From NCBI GenBank assembly GCA_913031515.1, contig CAJWET010000026.1, positions 1 through 14,587 on the forward strand: 14,587 nt of DNA, read 5' to 3'. The translations under genes were made by a program, and so were the position numbers. Below the pieces are notes generated by a model that was given only the letters and a program-made list of their open reading frames with translations, was not told the DNA's origin and searched no databases. The first letter of the stretch is position 1. Each line of letters begins with the position of its first letter. Origin of the DNA: an uncultured Acidimicrobiaceae bacterium. GTDB taxonomy: Bacteria > Actinomycetota > Acidimicrobiia > Acidimicrobiales > UBA8592. Of the stretch, positions 7,570 to 14,587 are shown piece by piece.

Positions 7570-9186
7570 ATGGCAGACGAACGAAGAAGGAACCCTCGCC
7601 CAGGTTTAGTGCTAGAAGTTGACCGCTCTACTCCGCCGGCACTCTTCCACTATGGAGAGGGTTTTCGCTTAGAAAAACTTCCAGCGGGCCGTTCCAGAAT
7701 CCTCTACCCTCCCGAACCTCTTCCCGGTTTGAATAATCCAGACCAACACATACGAGATGCCCTTGAAAACCCGCTAGGTGACTCCCCTCCCTTATCGGCA
7801 TTATTGACGTCTGGGATGAAGTTGACTATAGCTTTCGATGACATTTCTTTACCTCTTCCCCCGATGCGCTCACCAGACATTCGCCAACGCGTCATTGAGG
7901 CTGTTCTTGATCTTGCAGCTCAACATGGGGTAGATGATGTACACCTCATCGCTGCATTGGCTCTTCATCGACGAATGACCGAGAGTGAGCTGCGGCACGC
8001 TGTGGGCGACCGCGTTTACGATGCATTCGCCCCTTCTGGTAATCTCTATAACCACGATGCGGAAGATCCAGAAGGGATGACCGTAATCGGAATAACCCCA
8101 CATGGCGAAGAAGTCCAGATCAATCGACGGGCAGCCGAATCTGATCTTATTGTCTATGTCAATATTAACCTTGTTGCGATGGATGGTGGGTGGAAAAGTA
8201 CTGCCACGGGGTTGTCCGGATACACGGCTCTACGACATCACCACAACCCTCAGACAATGGTCCAATCTCGAAGTTTCATGGATCAAGAAAATTCTGAATT
8301 GCATAAATCCAATTGGCGGCAAGGGAAAGTCCTCAAAGAATCAGGAATACAAATATTTCAAATTGAAACCACTGTTAATAACAACACATTTGGGCATGAT
8401 GGCCCTCTCGCTATGCTACAAAAACGCGAATGGGAGTGGACTTTGCGTGACCGAGCGACGTTCATCGGTTATCAAACTGGATTACGCCGCATGAATCCAT
8501 CCACAAAAAGGAAAATATTTAGTTCCTGGTACTCCCCATATGAATTAACGTCGATACAAGCAGGTGAAGTTGAGGCGGTTCATAAACAAACTACGGAACA
8601 CGTCTACAAGCAACAGCTGGTAAATGTCGAGGGACAAACAGATATCTTGACTATGGGTATCCCCTACATCTGCCCGTACAATGTCAATTCAGTGATGAAC
8701 CCCATACTTGTGGCTTGCTTAGGTCTGGGTTATTTCTTCAATATGTATCGCGGGAAGCCGCTGGTCCGTAAAGGTGGTGTAGTGATAATGACCCACCCAA
8801 CCCCTTGGGAATTTCATCCAGTGCACCACCCTAGCTATATCGACTTTTTTGAAAGAGTCCTGAGCCAGACTAAGAACCCAACCGAAATAAGTCAACGTTT
8901 TGAGAAGGCGTTTGCTGAAGACGAATGGTACCGACATCTTTACCGTACCTCATATGCGTATCATGGGGTGCACCCTTTTTACATGTGGTACTGGTGCGCT
9001 CATGCTCTTGATCACCTCGGTCGAGTTATCATAGTTGGCGGAAATCCAGATGCTGTTCGTCGCTTAGGATTCCGACCCGCCACAACACTTCACGATGCTT
9101 TTGAAATCGCCACAGACGTGGTTGGGTCTCAACCGACAATCACCCACTACCACAGTCCTCCCATCCTTATGGCCGATGTCCAGTAA
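7570..9186 (+). CDS. LarA-like protein (lactate racemase-like N-terminal domain, DUF2088), activity unknown
   Basis: A 538-residue protein whose first half resembles the lactate racemase LarA, a nickel-pincer-cofactor enzyme that interconverts 2-hydroxyacid stereoisomers. Matching blocks are DDISLPLPP (90-98) for LarA DHTRPVP, ALHRRMTESEL (131-141) for the His108 block, NHDAED (161-166), INRRAAESDLIVY (184-196) and GGWKSTATGLSGY (206-218) followed by HHH. By hand alignment His133, Lys209 and His225 match LarA His108, Lys184 (the cofactor attachment residue) and His200. The nickel ligand His174 falls at about Ile199, and Arg75 at Leu94, so it probably does not racemise lactate in the usual way. 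It is over 100 residues longer than LarA. Its second half, rich in His, Trp and Tyr (HPVHHPSYIDFF, 415-426; HPFYMWYWCAHALDH near 468-482), has no match I can name. ATG at 7570 starts three bases after the reductase stop. No larB, larC or larE is visible in the window. Confidence 0.78.
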   Translation: MADERRRNPRPGLVLEVDRSTPPALFHYGEGFRLEKLPAGRSRILYPPEPLPGLNNPDQHIRDALENPLGDSPPLSALLTSGMKLTIAFDDISLPLPPMRSPDIRQRVIEAVLDLAAQHGVDDVHLIAALALHRRMTESELRHAVGDRVYDAFAPSGNLYNHDAEDPEGMTVIGITPHGEEVQINRRAAESDLIVYVNINLVAMDGGWKSTATGLSGYTALRHHHNPQTMVQSRSFMDQENSELHKSNWRQGKVLKESGIQIFQIETTVNNNTFGHDGPLAMLQKREWEWTLRDRATFIGYQTGLRRMNPSTKRKIFSSWYSPYELTSIQAGEVEAVHKQTTEHVYKQQLVNVEGQTDILTMGIPYICPYNVNSVMNPILVACLGLGYFFNMYRGKPLVRKGGVVIMTHPTPWEFHPVHHPSYIDFFERVLSQTKNPTEISQRFEKAFAEDEWYRHLYRTSYAYHGVHPFYMWYWCAHALDHLGRVIIVGGNPDAVRRLGFRPATTLHDAFEIATDVVGSQPTITHYHSPPILMADVQ

Positions 9187-9196
9187 GCAGTAGAGA

Positions 9197-10186
9197 ATGG
9201 CACAAAAACTATCGTCACGAGAGCTACGAAGAAAAACGAAACAGATACGACACGCGATTGACGGCACCCGCCGCCGAATTATCAATCTAAAATTCATCCG
9301 AACAGCACAGTTCCCGTATCGTGCTCCCTCGACACCCAAGGGGATTGACCCCCACCCCACAGAATCAAAAACAGGAAGTTCTTTCCAAACTAGCTGGGCT
9401 CGACGGACCCCCGCTCGAACTATTCGGATGCTCTTCAGTGAATTCCCCATGCGGCCTATCGTTCAGTTCTTTGCAAAACCTGCCATGATCGGGGTCGAAA
9501 CACTCTCTGATATTCCTGAATACCAACCTGTAATATTTGTCGCTAACCATCACAGCCATATTGACACTCCCCTACTTATCACTTCCCTCCCACTACGTTG
9601 GCGAAAAAAACTTGTCGTTGGAGCAGCTGCAGATTATTTCTTCTCTACACGAATAACTGGGGCATTGTCTGCGTTGTTTATCGGAGCAATCCCCATAGAG
9701 CGGAAAAAGATTACTCGGAAGTCTTCTGACGATATCGCTGAACTCATCGACAAAGGGTGGAGTTTTATGGTTTTTCCTGAAGGTGGACGATCACCGGATG
9801 GTTGGGGTCAACCGTTTCGGGGGGGAGCAGCCTACTTGTCACTCCGGTGCAAGGTCCCTATTATCCCAATCCACCTCACTGGAACCGGAGCTATTCTCCG
9901 CAAAGGAAAAAATCTCCCTAAACGATCGGAAACTACAATAAACTTCGGCAAACCGATTTGGCCGATTGATGGAGAAAAGTCACGTTCCTTAGCCAAACGT
10001 GTTGAAATATCTGTTGCGCAACTAGCTGATGAGACATCGAGCAATTGGTGGGAATCCAAGAAACGATTATACGAAAAAGAAACGCCAACACTCCATGGCC
10101 CGCAGGCAAGCAGCTGGAGAAGAGCGTGGGACCTCAGTCATCTAAAGCGCCAACAAGAAAATAATCGCCTGTGGCCCAAGATTTAA
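9197..10186 (+). CDS. PlsC-type lysophospholipid/glycerolipid acyltransferase
   Basis: A 329-residue acyltransferase of the PlsC/LPLAT family, which moves an acyl chain from acyl-CoA or acyl-ACP onto a lysolipid or other hydroxyl acceptor at the inner membrane face. The H-x4-D catalytic motif is NHHSHID (117-123), with His118 and Asp123. The glycerophosphate-binding motif is FPEGGRS (193-199), a variant of the common FPEGTRS. PFRGGAAYLS (206-215) and VPIIPIHLTG (220-229) are blocks III and IV. The first 70 residues are very basic and polar and precede the domain; they may rest on the membrane surface or bind a partner. No strong transmembrane helix is evident. The start is ATG at 9197, ten bases after the previous stop, with a weak GAGA upstream. 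It is the last gene of the reductase operon. The true acceptor (lysophosphatidate, an alcohol, or another lipid) cannot be read from the sequence. Confidence 0.9.
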   Translation: MAQKLSSRELRRKTKQIRHAIDGTRRRIINLKFIRTAQFPYRAPSTPKGIDPHPTESKTGSSFQTSWARRTPARTIRMLFSEFPMRPIVQFFAKPAMIGVETLSDIPEYQPVIFVANHHSHIDTPLLITSLPLRWRKKLVVGAAADYFFSTRITGALSALFIGAIPIERKKITRKSSDDIAELIDKGWSFMVFPEGGRSPDGWGQPFRGGAAYLSLRCKVPIIPIHLTGTGAILRKGKNLPKRSETTINFGKPIWPIDGEKSRSLAKRVEISVAQLADETSSNWWESKKRLYEKETPTLHGPQASSWRRAWDLSHLKRQQENNRLWPKI

Positions 10187-10263
10187 CTCTTAGATGCATA
10201 TCCTCAGCCGTGTAATCAAAACTCACCACGATAAAATATATGTAAGAATACAGAAATACAATA
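10187..10263. other. Intergenic gap before aconitase
   Basis: These 77 bases lie between the acyltransferase and aconitase genes on the same strand. The second half is strongly AT-rich (GATAAAATATATGTAAG, near 10230-10246) and could hold a -10 element, but I see no convincing -35 partner. No GC-rich hairpin with a T-run typical of an intrinsic terminator was found. The aconitase start has only a weak purine stretch upstream. Aconitase may have its own promoter or be read through from the operon. Confidence 0.35.
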
Positions 10264-12549
10264 ATGACAGAAAATACATCGACCCCTATTGACCTTATTA
10301 ACGGCGTATACTCAACACTCGATGAACGTATAGGCAACGCCCGTGAGCGTTTTGGTAGAGCACTTACTCTTGCCGAAAAAATTCTGATCAACCACCTAGA
10401 TCGGAGCGATCAAGAACTTGAACGCGGCGTATCCTACGTCGATCTGCGTCCAGATAGAGTTGCCATGCAGGACGCAACTGCACAAATGGCATGGCTTCAA
10501 TTTATGACAGCTGGCTTAGATAAAGTCTCAGTCCCAACAACCACCCACGCTGACCACTTAATACAGGCAAAGATCAATGGAAAACAAGACCTATTAAATG
10601 CATCCAATACGAATGCAGAAGTCTACGATTTTCTTGAATCTGTTTGCGCGAAATACGGGGCTGGATTTTGGAAACCCGGTAGTGGGATCATCCATCAGGT
10701 CGTCTTAGAGCAATACGCTTTCCCAGGCGGAATGATTATTGGCACCGATAGTCATACCCCTAATGGCGGAGGACTTGGAATGATCGCCATTGGTGTAGGA
10801 GGTGCGGATGCGGTGGATGTGATGACTGGTTTCCCTTGGAATGTCCGTTGGCCAAAACTAATTGGAGTGCACTTAACCGGCTCACTGAATGGGTGGAGTG
10901 CACCAAAGGACATTATTCTGAAAGTTGCTGAAATCCTTACCGTCAAAGGTGGCACAGGTGCGATCGTGGAATATTTCGGTGAAGGCGCCAACAGTTTATC
11001 GGCGACAGGGAAGGCAACTATTTGCAATATGGGTGCCGAGATAGGAGCAACGACTTCAGTTTTCCCGTACGACGAAGCCATGGAACGTTACCTACGGTCA
11101 ACTTCGAGAGAATCTGTGGCAGAACTTGCAAATCTACATACAGGTAACCTTCAAGCAGATACTGAAGTCCTAGCCGAACCGGAAAACTACTTTGATCAAG
11201 TAATTGAAATAGACCTCTCTAAGCTCCAACCACATATCAATGGCCCCCATACTCCCGATTTCGCTCGAGAACTGAAAGACCTCGGCTCTGAAGCCGTTGA
11301 AAATGGCTGGCCTCTTGAAATCAGCGCTGCATTGATCGGAAGCTGCACTAACTCTTCCTACGAGGACATAACACGAGCGGCTTCAATAGCAAGAGAAGCC
11401 GCTGCTTCCGGACTGAAAACAAAGACACGCCTCCTGATCACGCCTGGATCCGAAAAGATTCGTGCCACCATTACTCGAGATGGCCTTTTAGCAGATTTCG
11501 AAGCTCTCGGCGCTGTAGTGTTGGCCAATGCCTGTGGACCATGTATCGGCCAGTGGGATCGCTCTTTGGAAGACCACGAAGCGGGAACTCCTAACGTAAT
11601 CGTGACTTCATACAACCGAAATTTTCCTAAACGCAACGACGGTGATCCTGCAACTCTTGCATTCGTTACCTCTCCTGAAACAGTTATGGCGCTTGCGCTT
11701 TCCGGAAGGGTAGATTTTGATCCGATATCAGACGAATTACTAAATGAAGATGGTCAAAGTGTCAAATTATCAGTACCGCAGGGCTTAGAATTACCCCCTT
11801 CCGGATTCGCCTCTGGAGAAGATACATTTCAGCCCCCTCCCACTGATGGAAGCGAAGTAGAAGTTAGGATTTCTCCTGATTCCAACCGCCTTCAAGTTTT
11901 GGATCCCTTTACAGCATGGGATGAAAATGATTACGAGGATCTACCCATCCTCGTCAAAGCAAAGGGAAAATTTACTACCGACCATATATCCATGGCTGGC
12001 CCTTGGTTGAAATACCGCGGACATTTGGAAAATATTTCCGGAAACCTCTATTTGGGAGCCGTCAACGCTTTCCCCGGATATGAAGTGGGATATGGGAAAA
12101 ACCAATTAACCGGCGAAACCCAACTGTTTCCTGATATCGCAAAATCTTACCATGACTCAGGACAACAATGGATCGTTATCGGAGATGAAAACATGGGTGA
12201 AGGGTCAAGCCGTGAGCACGCTGCGATGGAACCTCGATTCAGATTGGGCGTGGTAGCTATCGCTCGAAGTTTTGCCCGCATCCATGAAACAAACTTAAAG
12301 AAACAAGGGATGCTTCCTTTAACATTTGTTGATCCTACTGACTACGACCGTATAGACGAGAGTGATCGCATTAGCGTAGGAGGACTAAAAAACTTGGCTC
12401 CAGGTAACACTGTTACCGTGACAGTGCTTAAACCTGACGGCGCTGCTTTCTCTTTCGAAACTACCCATACCTTTAGTGAAGAACAACTCAAATGGTTTGT
12501 CTCAGGATCGGCACTTAATGTGATTCGTGCTCAAACGTCAACAACGTAA
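10264..12549 (+). CDS. acnA: Aconitate hydratase, mitochondrial type
   Basis: Aconitase interconverts citrate and isocitrate through cis-aconitate in the citric acid cycle, using a [4Fe-4S] cluster in the cytoplasm. The product is 761 aa, matching the shorter mitochondrial-type branch rather than the roughly 890-residue IRP1/AcnA branch. The three cluster cysteines are present: Cys361 in GSCTNSS and Cys424/Cys427 in NACGPCIGQW. Substrate and active-site blocks are intact: THADHLI (94-100), GTDSHTPNGGG (160-170), SYNRNFPKRNDG (449-460), FTTDHISMAGPW (570-581) and GEGSSREHAA (645-654), which holds the catalytic serine. The swivel domain at the C-terminus is complete. ATG at 10264 is the only sensible start, with a weak ribosome binding site. 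It is followed by a LysR-family regulator on the same strand, whose relation to aconitase is not known. The symbol acnA is used in the broad sense; the sequence is of the mitochondrial subtype. Confidence 0.96.
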   Translation: MTENTSTPIDLINGVYSTLDERIGNARERFGRALTLAEKILINHLDRSDQELERGVSYVDLRPDRVAMQDATAQMAWLQFMTAGLDKVSVPTTTHADHLIQAKINGKQDLLNASNTNAEVYDFLESVCAKYGAGFWKPGSGIIHQVVLEQYAFPGGMIIGTDSHTPNGGGLGMIAIGVGGADAVDVMTGFPWNVRWPKLIGVHLTGSLNGWSAPKDIILKVAEILTVKGGTGAIVEYFGEGANSLSATGKATICNMGAEIGATTSVFPYDEAMERYLRSTSRESVAELANLHTGNLQADTEVLAEPENYFDQVIEIDLSKLQPHINGPHTPDFARELKDLGSEAVENGWPLEISAALIGSCTNSSYEDITRAASIAREAAASGLKTKTRLLITPGSEKIRATITRDGLLADFEALGAVVLANACGPCIGQWDRSLEDHEAGTPNVIVTSYNRNFPKRNDGDPATLAFVTSPETVMALALSGRVDFDPISDELLNEDGQSVKLSVPQGLELPPSGFASGEDTFQPPPTDGSEVEVRISPDSNRLQVLDPFTAWDENDYEDLPILVKAKGKFTTDHISMAGPWLKYRGHLENISGNLYLGAVNAFPGYEVGYGKNQLTGETQLFPDIAKSYHDSGQQWIVIGDENMGEGSSREHAAMEPRFRLGVVAIARSFARIHETNLKKQGMLPLTFVDPTDYDRIDESDRISVGGLKNLAPGNTVTVTVLKPDGAAFSFETTHTFSEEQLKWFVSGSALNVIRAQTSTT

Positions 12550-12593
12550 TAATTCGTTTCTATACCCTGCTACTAACCGGCCAAATAGCAAAC

Positions 12594-12610
12594 TATCTGA
12601 TATATAGATA
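12594..12610. promoter_or_regulatory. Candidate LysR-type binding box (T-N11-A palindrome)
   Basis: The sequence is TATCT-GATATAT-AGATA: two perfect five-base arms with a seven-base centre. It contains the T-N11-A pattern typical of LysR-family sites and ends 36 bases before the ATG of the LysR-type gene. LysR-family proteins commonly bind such a box in front of their own gene. The AT-rich composition makes chance symmetry fairly likely, so this is a modest call. It is the most structured element in the 97-base gap between aconitase and the regulator; no intrinsic terminator was recognised there. Confidence 0.4.
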
Positions 12611-12646
12611 CGATGCTAGAGTTCGACAATTTGAGAGATAGCCCTT

Positions 12647-13552
12647 ATGGATATTCGACAATTGAATGCACTCGTAGCTGTCGTTGACCACGGAACGTTC
12701 AGCGCCGCCGCTAAAGCTCTCCACACGGTCCAATCAAATATCTCCACCCATATTTCCCGTCTGGAAAGAGAGTTGTCCGTTTCTCTCATTGACAGATCCT
12801 CGGGGACTTTAACTGAAGAAGGAGTATTAGTCGTTGAACGAGCAAGGCGAATCCAAACTGAATTGGAAGCAATAGCCCTTGATGTAACTGCCGTGCATTC
12901 CGAGGTTTCCGGTATTGTCAAACTTGGCGTAATTGGAACAACCGGCCGTTGGCTCTCACCAAAACTCCTAGATGCAATCCACGCTAGCCACCCGAAAATA
13001 ACGGTTCAAATAGTTGATGCTACGACGAGCAGTCTGATACCTCTTGTAGTTCAAGGAAATGTAGATGGGGCAGTTGTGAACCTGCCAATATCACACTCAG
13101 ATATTGTTATTGAGCCACTATTTGAAGAGGAACCCATGCTAGTAGCCCCTCAAGACCACCCGCTTGCAAAGTTCGATACGATATTGCCTGAACATCTTGC
13201 TGCATATCCACTCCTCCTTAACCCTAAGGGGGTACCTTTCAGAGACAGTCTTGACCAAGATCTTGCCAAGGAAAACATCACCCTAACTCCCAAAGCGGAA
13301 GTTGATGGAATGCGACTACTAGCATCACTAGCAGCAGATGGTTTTGGCGCCGCCGTACTTCCCGCTACTGCGGCTCAAGGAAGTGGAAAGTGGAAACGAA
13401 TTCCTCTTCCTGGGTTTACAAGGCGCGTCGTGGGTTTCGCTATTAATAAACGAGTTCCACTTTCAGCAACAGCTCGCGCTGTTCGTGACGCTCTCCGAAC
13501 AACGATTATCAACCATGGTTCCGATCAGGATGGGATTTTCCTCTCAGGTTAA
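12647..13552 (+). CDS. LysR-family transcriptional regulator
   Basis: A 301-residue regulator of the LysR family, which usually activates or represses metabolic genes on binding a small ligand. The N-terminal winged helix-turn-helix is typical: MDIRQLNALVAVVDHGTFS (1-19), then AAAKALHTVQSNISTHISRLE (20-40) and the wing ELSVSLIDRSS with LTEEG. From about residue 90 to 295 it carries the periplasmic-binding-like effector domain (VKLGVIGTTGRWLSPKLL, then PLFEEEPMLVAPQDHPLA). The start is ATG at 12647, with GAGAG some ten bases upstream. The gene lies between aconitase and an acyl-CoA carboxylase-like gene, all on the same strand, so either could be a target; no known effector can be assigned. 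A candidate binding box is seen upstream. Length and domain order are normal. Confidence 0.93.
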   Translation: MDIRQLNALVAVVDHGTFSAAAKALHTVQSNISTHISRLERELSVSLIDRSSGTLTEEGVLVVERARRIQTELEAIALDVTAVHSEVSGIVKLGVIGTTGRWLSPKLLDAIHASHPKITVQIVDATTSSLIPLVVQGNVDGAVVNLPISHSDIVIEPLFEEEPMLVAPQDHPLAKFDTILPEHLAAYPLLLNPKGVPFRDSLDQDLAKENITLTPKAEVDGMRLLASLAADGFGAAVLPATAAQGSGKWKRIPLPGFTRRVVGFAINKRVPLSATARAVRDALRTTIINHGSDQDGIFLSG

Positions 13553-13600
13553 TATCACTGTCCGCCCTTTTACTGAAACTACAGACACTAGGATCTTAAT

Positions 13601-14587
13601 GTGAACACAGATACCACCACCTCAGTCGAAATACTGACGCAGATCTCCGGTAATTCAAAAGTCATTCTCTATCAACGTAGATCTGGTGATTACATAAACG
13701 TGCAAATTGGGTCTCCCTCTGAACCGATTGCCTTAAGTGGTAACGACGGTATAAAACTTGCATCTGGCGCAAAAGCAGCATTTGACCACCGCGTCCCTTT
13801 GGTGGTGCACTTAAATTCAACAGGCGCCCCACCCGACTCTGGTGTAGAAGCACTTCATGGTTGGGGTTCAGCAGCAAAAGAACTAACTCGATGTTCGGGA
13901 GTCGTCCCCACAGTGATCTGCGTTCACCAAACAGCGCTAGCCGGGTCAGCCTTACTTCTTGGCCTTGTTGATTTCGTCATTATGGTTAAAGACTCGTACA
14001 CCTATGTTAGTGGGCCGAGAATGGTACAAGAGTTTACAGGAGTACCGGTTGATCAGGAGACCCTCGGCGGTTCCGGAAAGCATGCTCAAACATCCGGAGT
14101 CGCATCGTTTGTCGTTCCGGACGGAGAAGCGGCCGATGAATTAATAGAAGAGCTACTCTCCCTCATTCCAGGGGATTCATCTTCACTTCCTCAGCAGCTC
14201 CCAACAAATGACCCTACAAATCGCCAACTCCACGGGATAGAGAAAGCTATACCTGAATCAACAACTGGCAGCTACGATGTCCGCGATATCCTCAGGGAAG
14301 TCTTCGATGATGGAATCCTTACAGAAATACGAAAAGAATGGGCAACGAACCTTGTTACTGCTTTTGCCACCATAGGAAGCAATGCCGTAGGCGTCGTCGC
14401 CAATCAACCACAATCGCTTGCCGGAACTCTTGATATAGCAGCATCACAAAAAGGCGCTCGATTCGTGAGCTTCTGCGACGCATTTAACATCCCAATAGTT
14501 ACATTCGTGGATACCCCCGGATTTCAACCAGGTAAAGACTTGGAGTGGCGTGGGATGATACGCCATGGAGCTCAGTTGGCATTCGCA
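13601..14587 (+). CDS. Acyl-CoA carboxylase beta (carboxyltransferase) subunit-like protein, cut by window edge
   Basis: An open frame of 329 codons runs from GTG 13601 to the window end without a stop. It belongs to the PccB/AccD carboxyltransferase family, which moves CO2 from carboxybiotin to acetyl-, propionyl- or longer acyl-CoA. Recognisable N-domain blocks are SGVVPTVICVH (99-109), LVDFVIMVKDSYTYVSGP (122-139), LGGSGKHAQTSGVASFVV (155-172) and YDVRDILREVFDDG (225-238). The visible C-domain is close to consensus: VGVVANQPQSLAGTLDIAAS (263-282), then CDAFNIPIVTFVDTPGF (292-308) and IRHGAQLAFA. The N-domain is odd. Only about 55 residues precede its first acyl-CoA-binding helix, roughly half the usual number. 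The usual LNDSGGARIQEG block reads LNSTGAPPDSG (71-81), and the usual GPCAGGA block reads HQTALAGSA (109-117). GTG is supported by AGGAT at 13590-13594; the overlapping ATG at 13599 meets a stop at once. It may be a paralogue with altered activity or substrate. Confidence 0.85.
   Translation, partial: MNTDTTTSVEILTQISGNSKVILYQRRSGDYINVQIGSPSEPIALSGNDGIKLASGAKAAFDHRVPLVVHLNSTGAPPDSGVEALHGWGSAAKELTRCSGVVPTVICVHQTALAGSALLLGLVDFVIMVKDSYTYVSGPRMVQEFTGVPVDQETLGGSGKHAQTSGVASFVVPDGEAADELIEELLSLIPGDSSSLPQQLPTNDPTNRQLHGIEKAIPESTTGSYDVRDILREVFDDGILTEIRKEWATNLVTAFATIGSNAVGVVANQPQSLAGTLDIAASQKGARFVSFCDAFNIPIVTFVDTPGFQPGKDLEWRGMIRHGAQLAFA

Noticed and set aside
8102..8494. 130-codon plus-strand frame inside the LarA-like gene
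   Set aside because: It lies in another frame of a gene with clear family motifs; its composition is unlike a folded protein and it has no motif.
9064..9450. 128-codon minus-strand frame across the LarA-like/acyltransferase junction
   Set aside because: It overlaps the ends of two well-supported genes and has no recognisable domain or ribosome binding site.
13338..13604. 88-codon plus-strand frame overlapping the LysR gene end
   Set aside because: It is a shifted frame of the LysR effector domain; the regulator is intact through 13552, so no frameshift needs explaining.
1..14587. tRNA, rRNA, CRISPR arrays, insertion sequences, phage or toxin genes
   Set aside because: Read on both strands by eye; the gaps between genes are short (220 bases at most) and none holds cloverleaf folds, spaced repeats or transposase fragments that I could recognise.

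Overview
The window reads as an ordinary bacterial chromosome segment, densely packed and with moderate GC content by eye (not counted). It carries eleven protein genes and no RNA genes, insertion sequences or CRISPR arrays that I can see. Several gene types together suggest an uncultured actinobacterium, perhaps of the Acidimicrobiia kind: a fatty acyl-CoA reductase fused to a HAD-IB phosphatase, a mitochondrial-type aconitase, a PccB-type carboxyltransferase, and frequent GTG/TTG starts. This placement is an inference from gene content only.

Region 1 (1-4624). The 5' part of a TrkA-type potassium-channel regulatory protein runs leftward off the edge. It diverges, across a 220-base gap, from a rightward run of three genes: a membrane pyrophosphatase (hppA), an alpha/beta hydrolase and D-alanine--D-alanine ligase (ddl). 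The gaps in this run are 33 and 26 bases, so it may be one transcript. The pyrophosphatase has the residue pattern of the K+-dependent class and a membrane glutamate placed as in Na+-pumping enzymes. A ten-codon leader ORF with a good ribosome binding site precedes it.

Region 2 (4621-10186). A leftward TetR-family repressor overlaps the end of ddl tail to tail. It diverges from a tight rightward operon of three genes: a fatty acyl-CoA reductase/HAD fusion, a LarA-like (DUF2088) protein and a PlsC-type acyltransferase, separated by 3 and 10 bases. A 16-bp perfect-arm palindrome lies in the 42-base divergent gap and is a strong operator candidate. This is the most interesting part of the window. 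It looks like a self-regulated lipid-modifying cassette that joins fatty-alcohol formation, phosphate removal, an unassigned 2-hydroxyacid-racemase-like step and acyl transfer.

Region 3 (10264-14587). A complete mitochondrial-type aconitase is followed by a LysR-family regulator with a T-N11-A box upstream. The 5' part of an acyl-CoA carboxylase beta-like protein then runs off the right edge. Its N-terminal carboxyltransferase half is shortened and lacks the usual Gly-Gly oxyanion signature, while the visible part of its C-terminal half is close to consensus.
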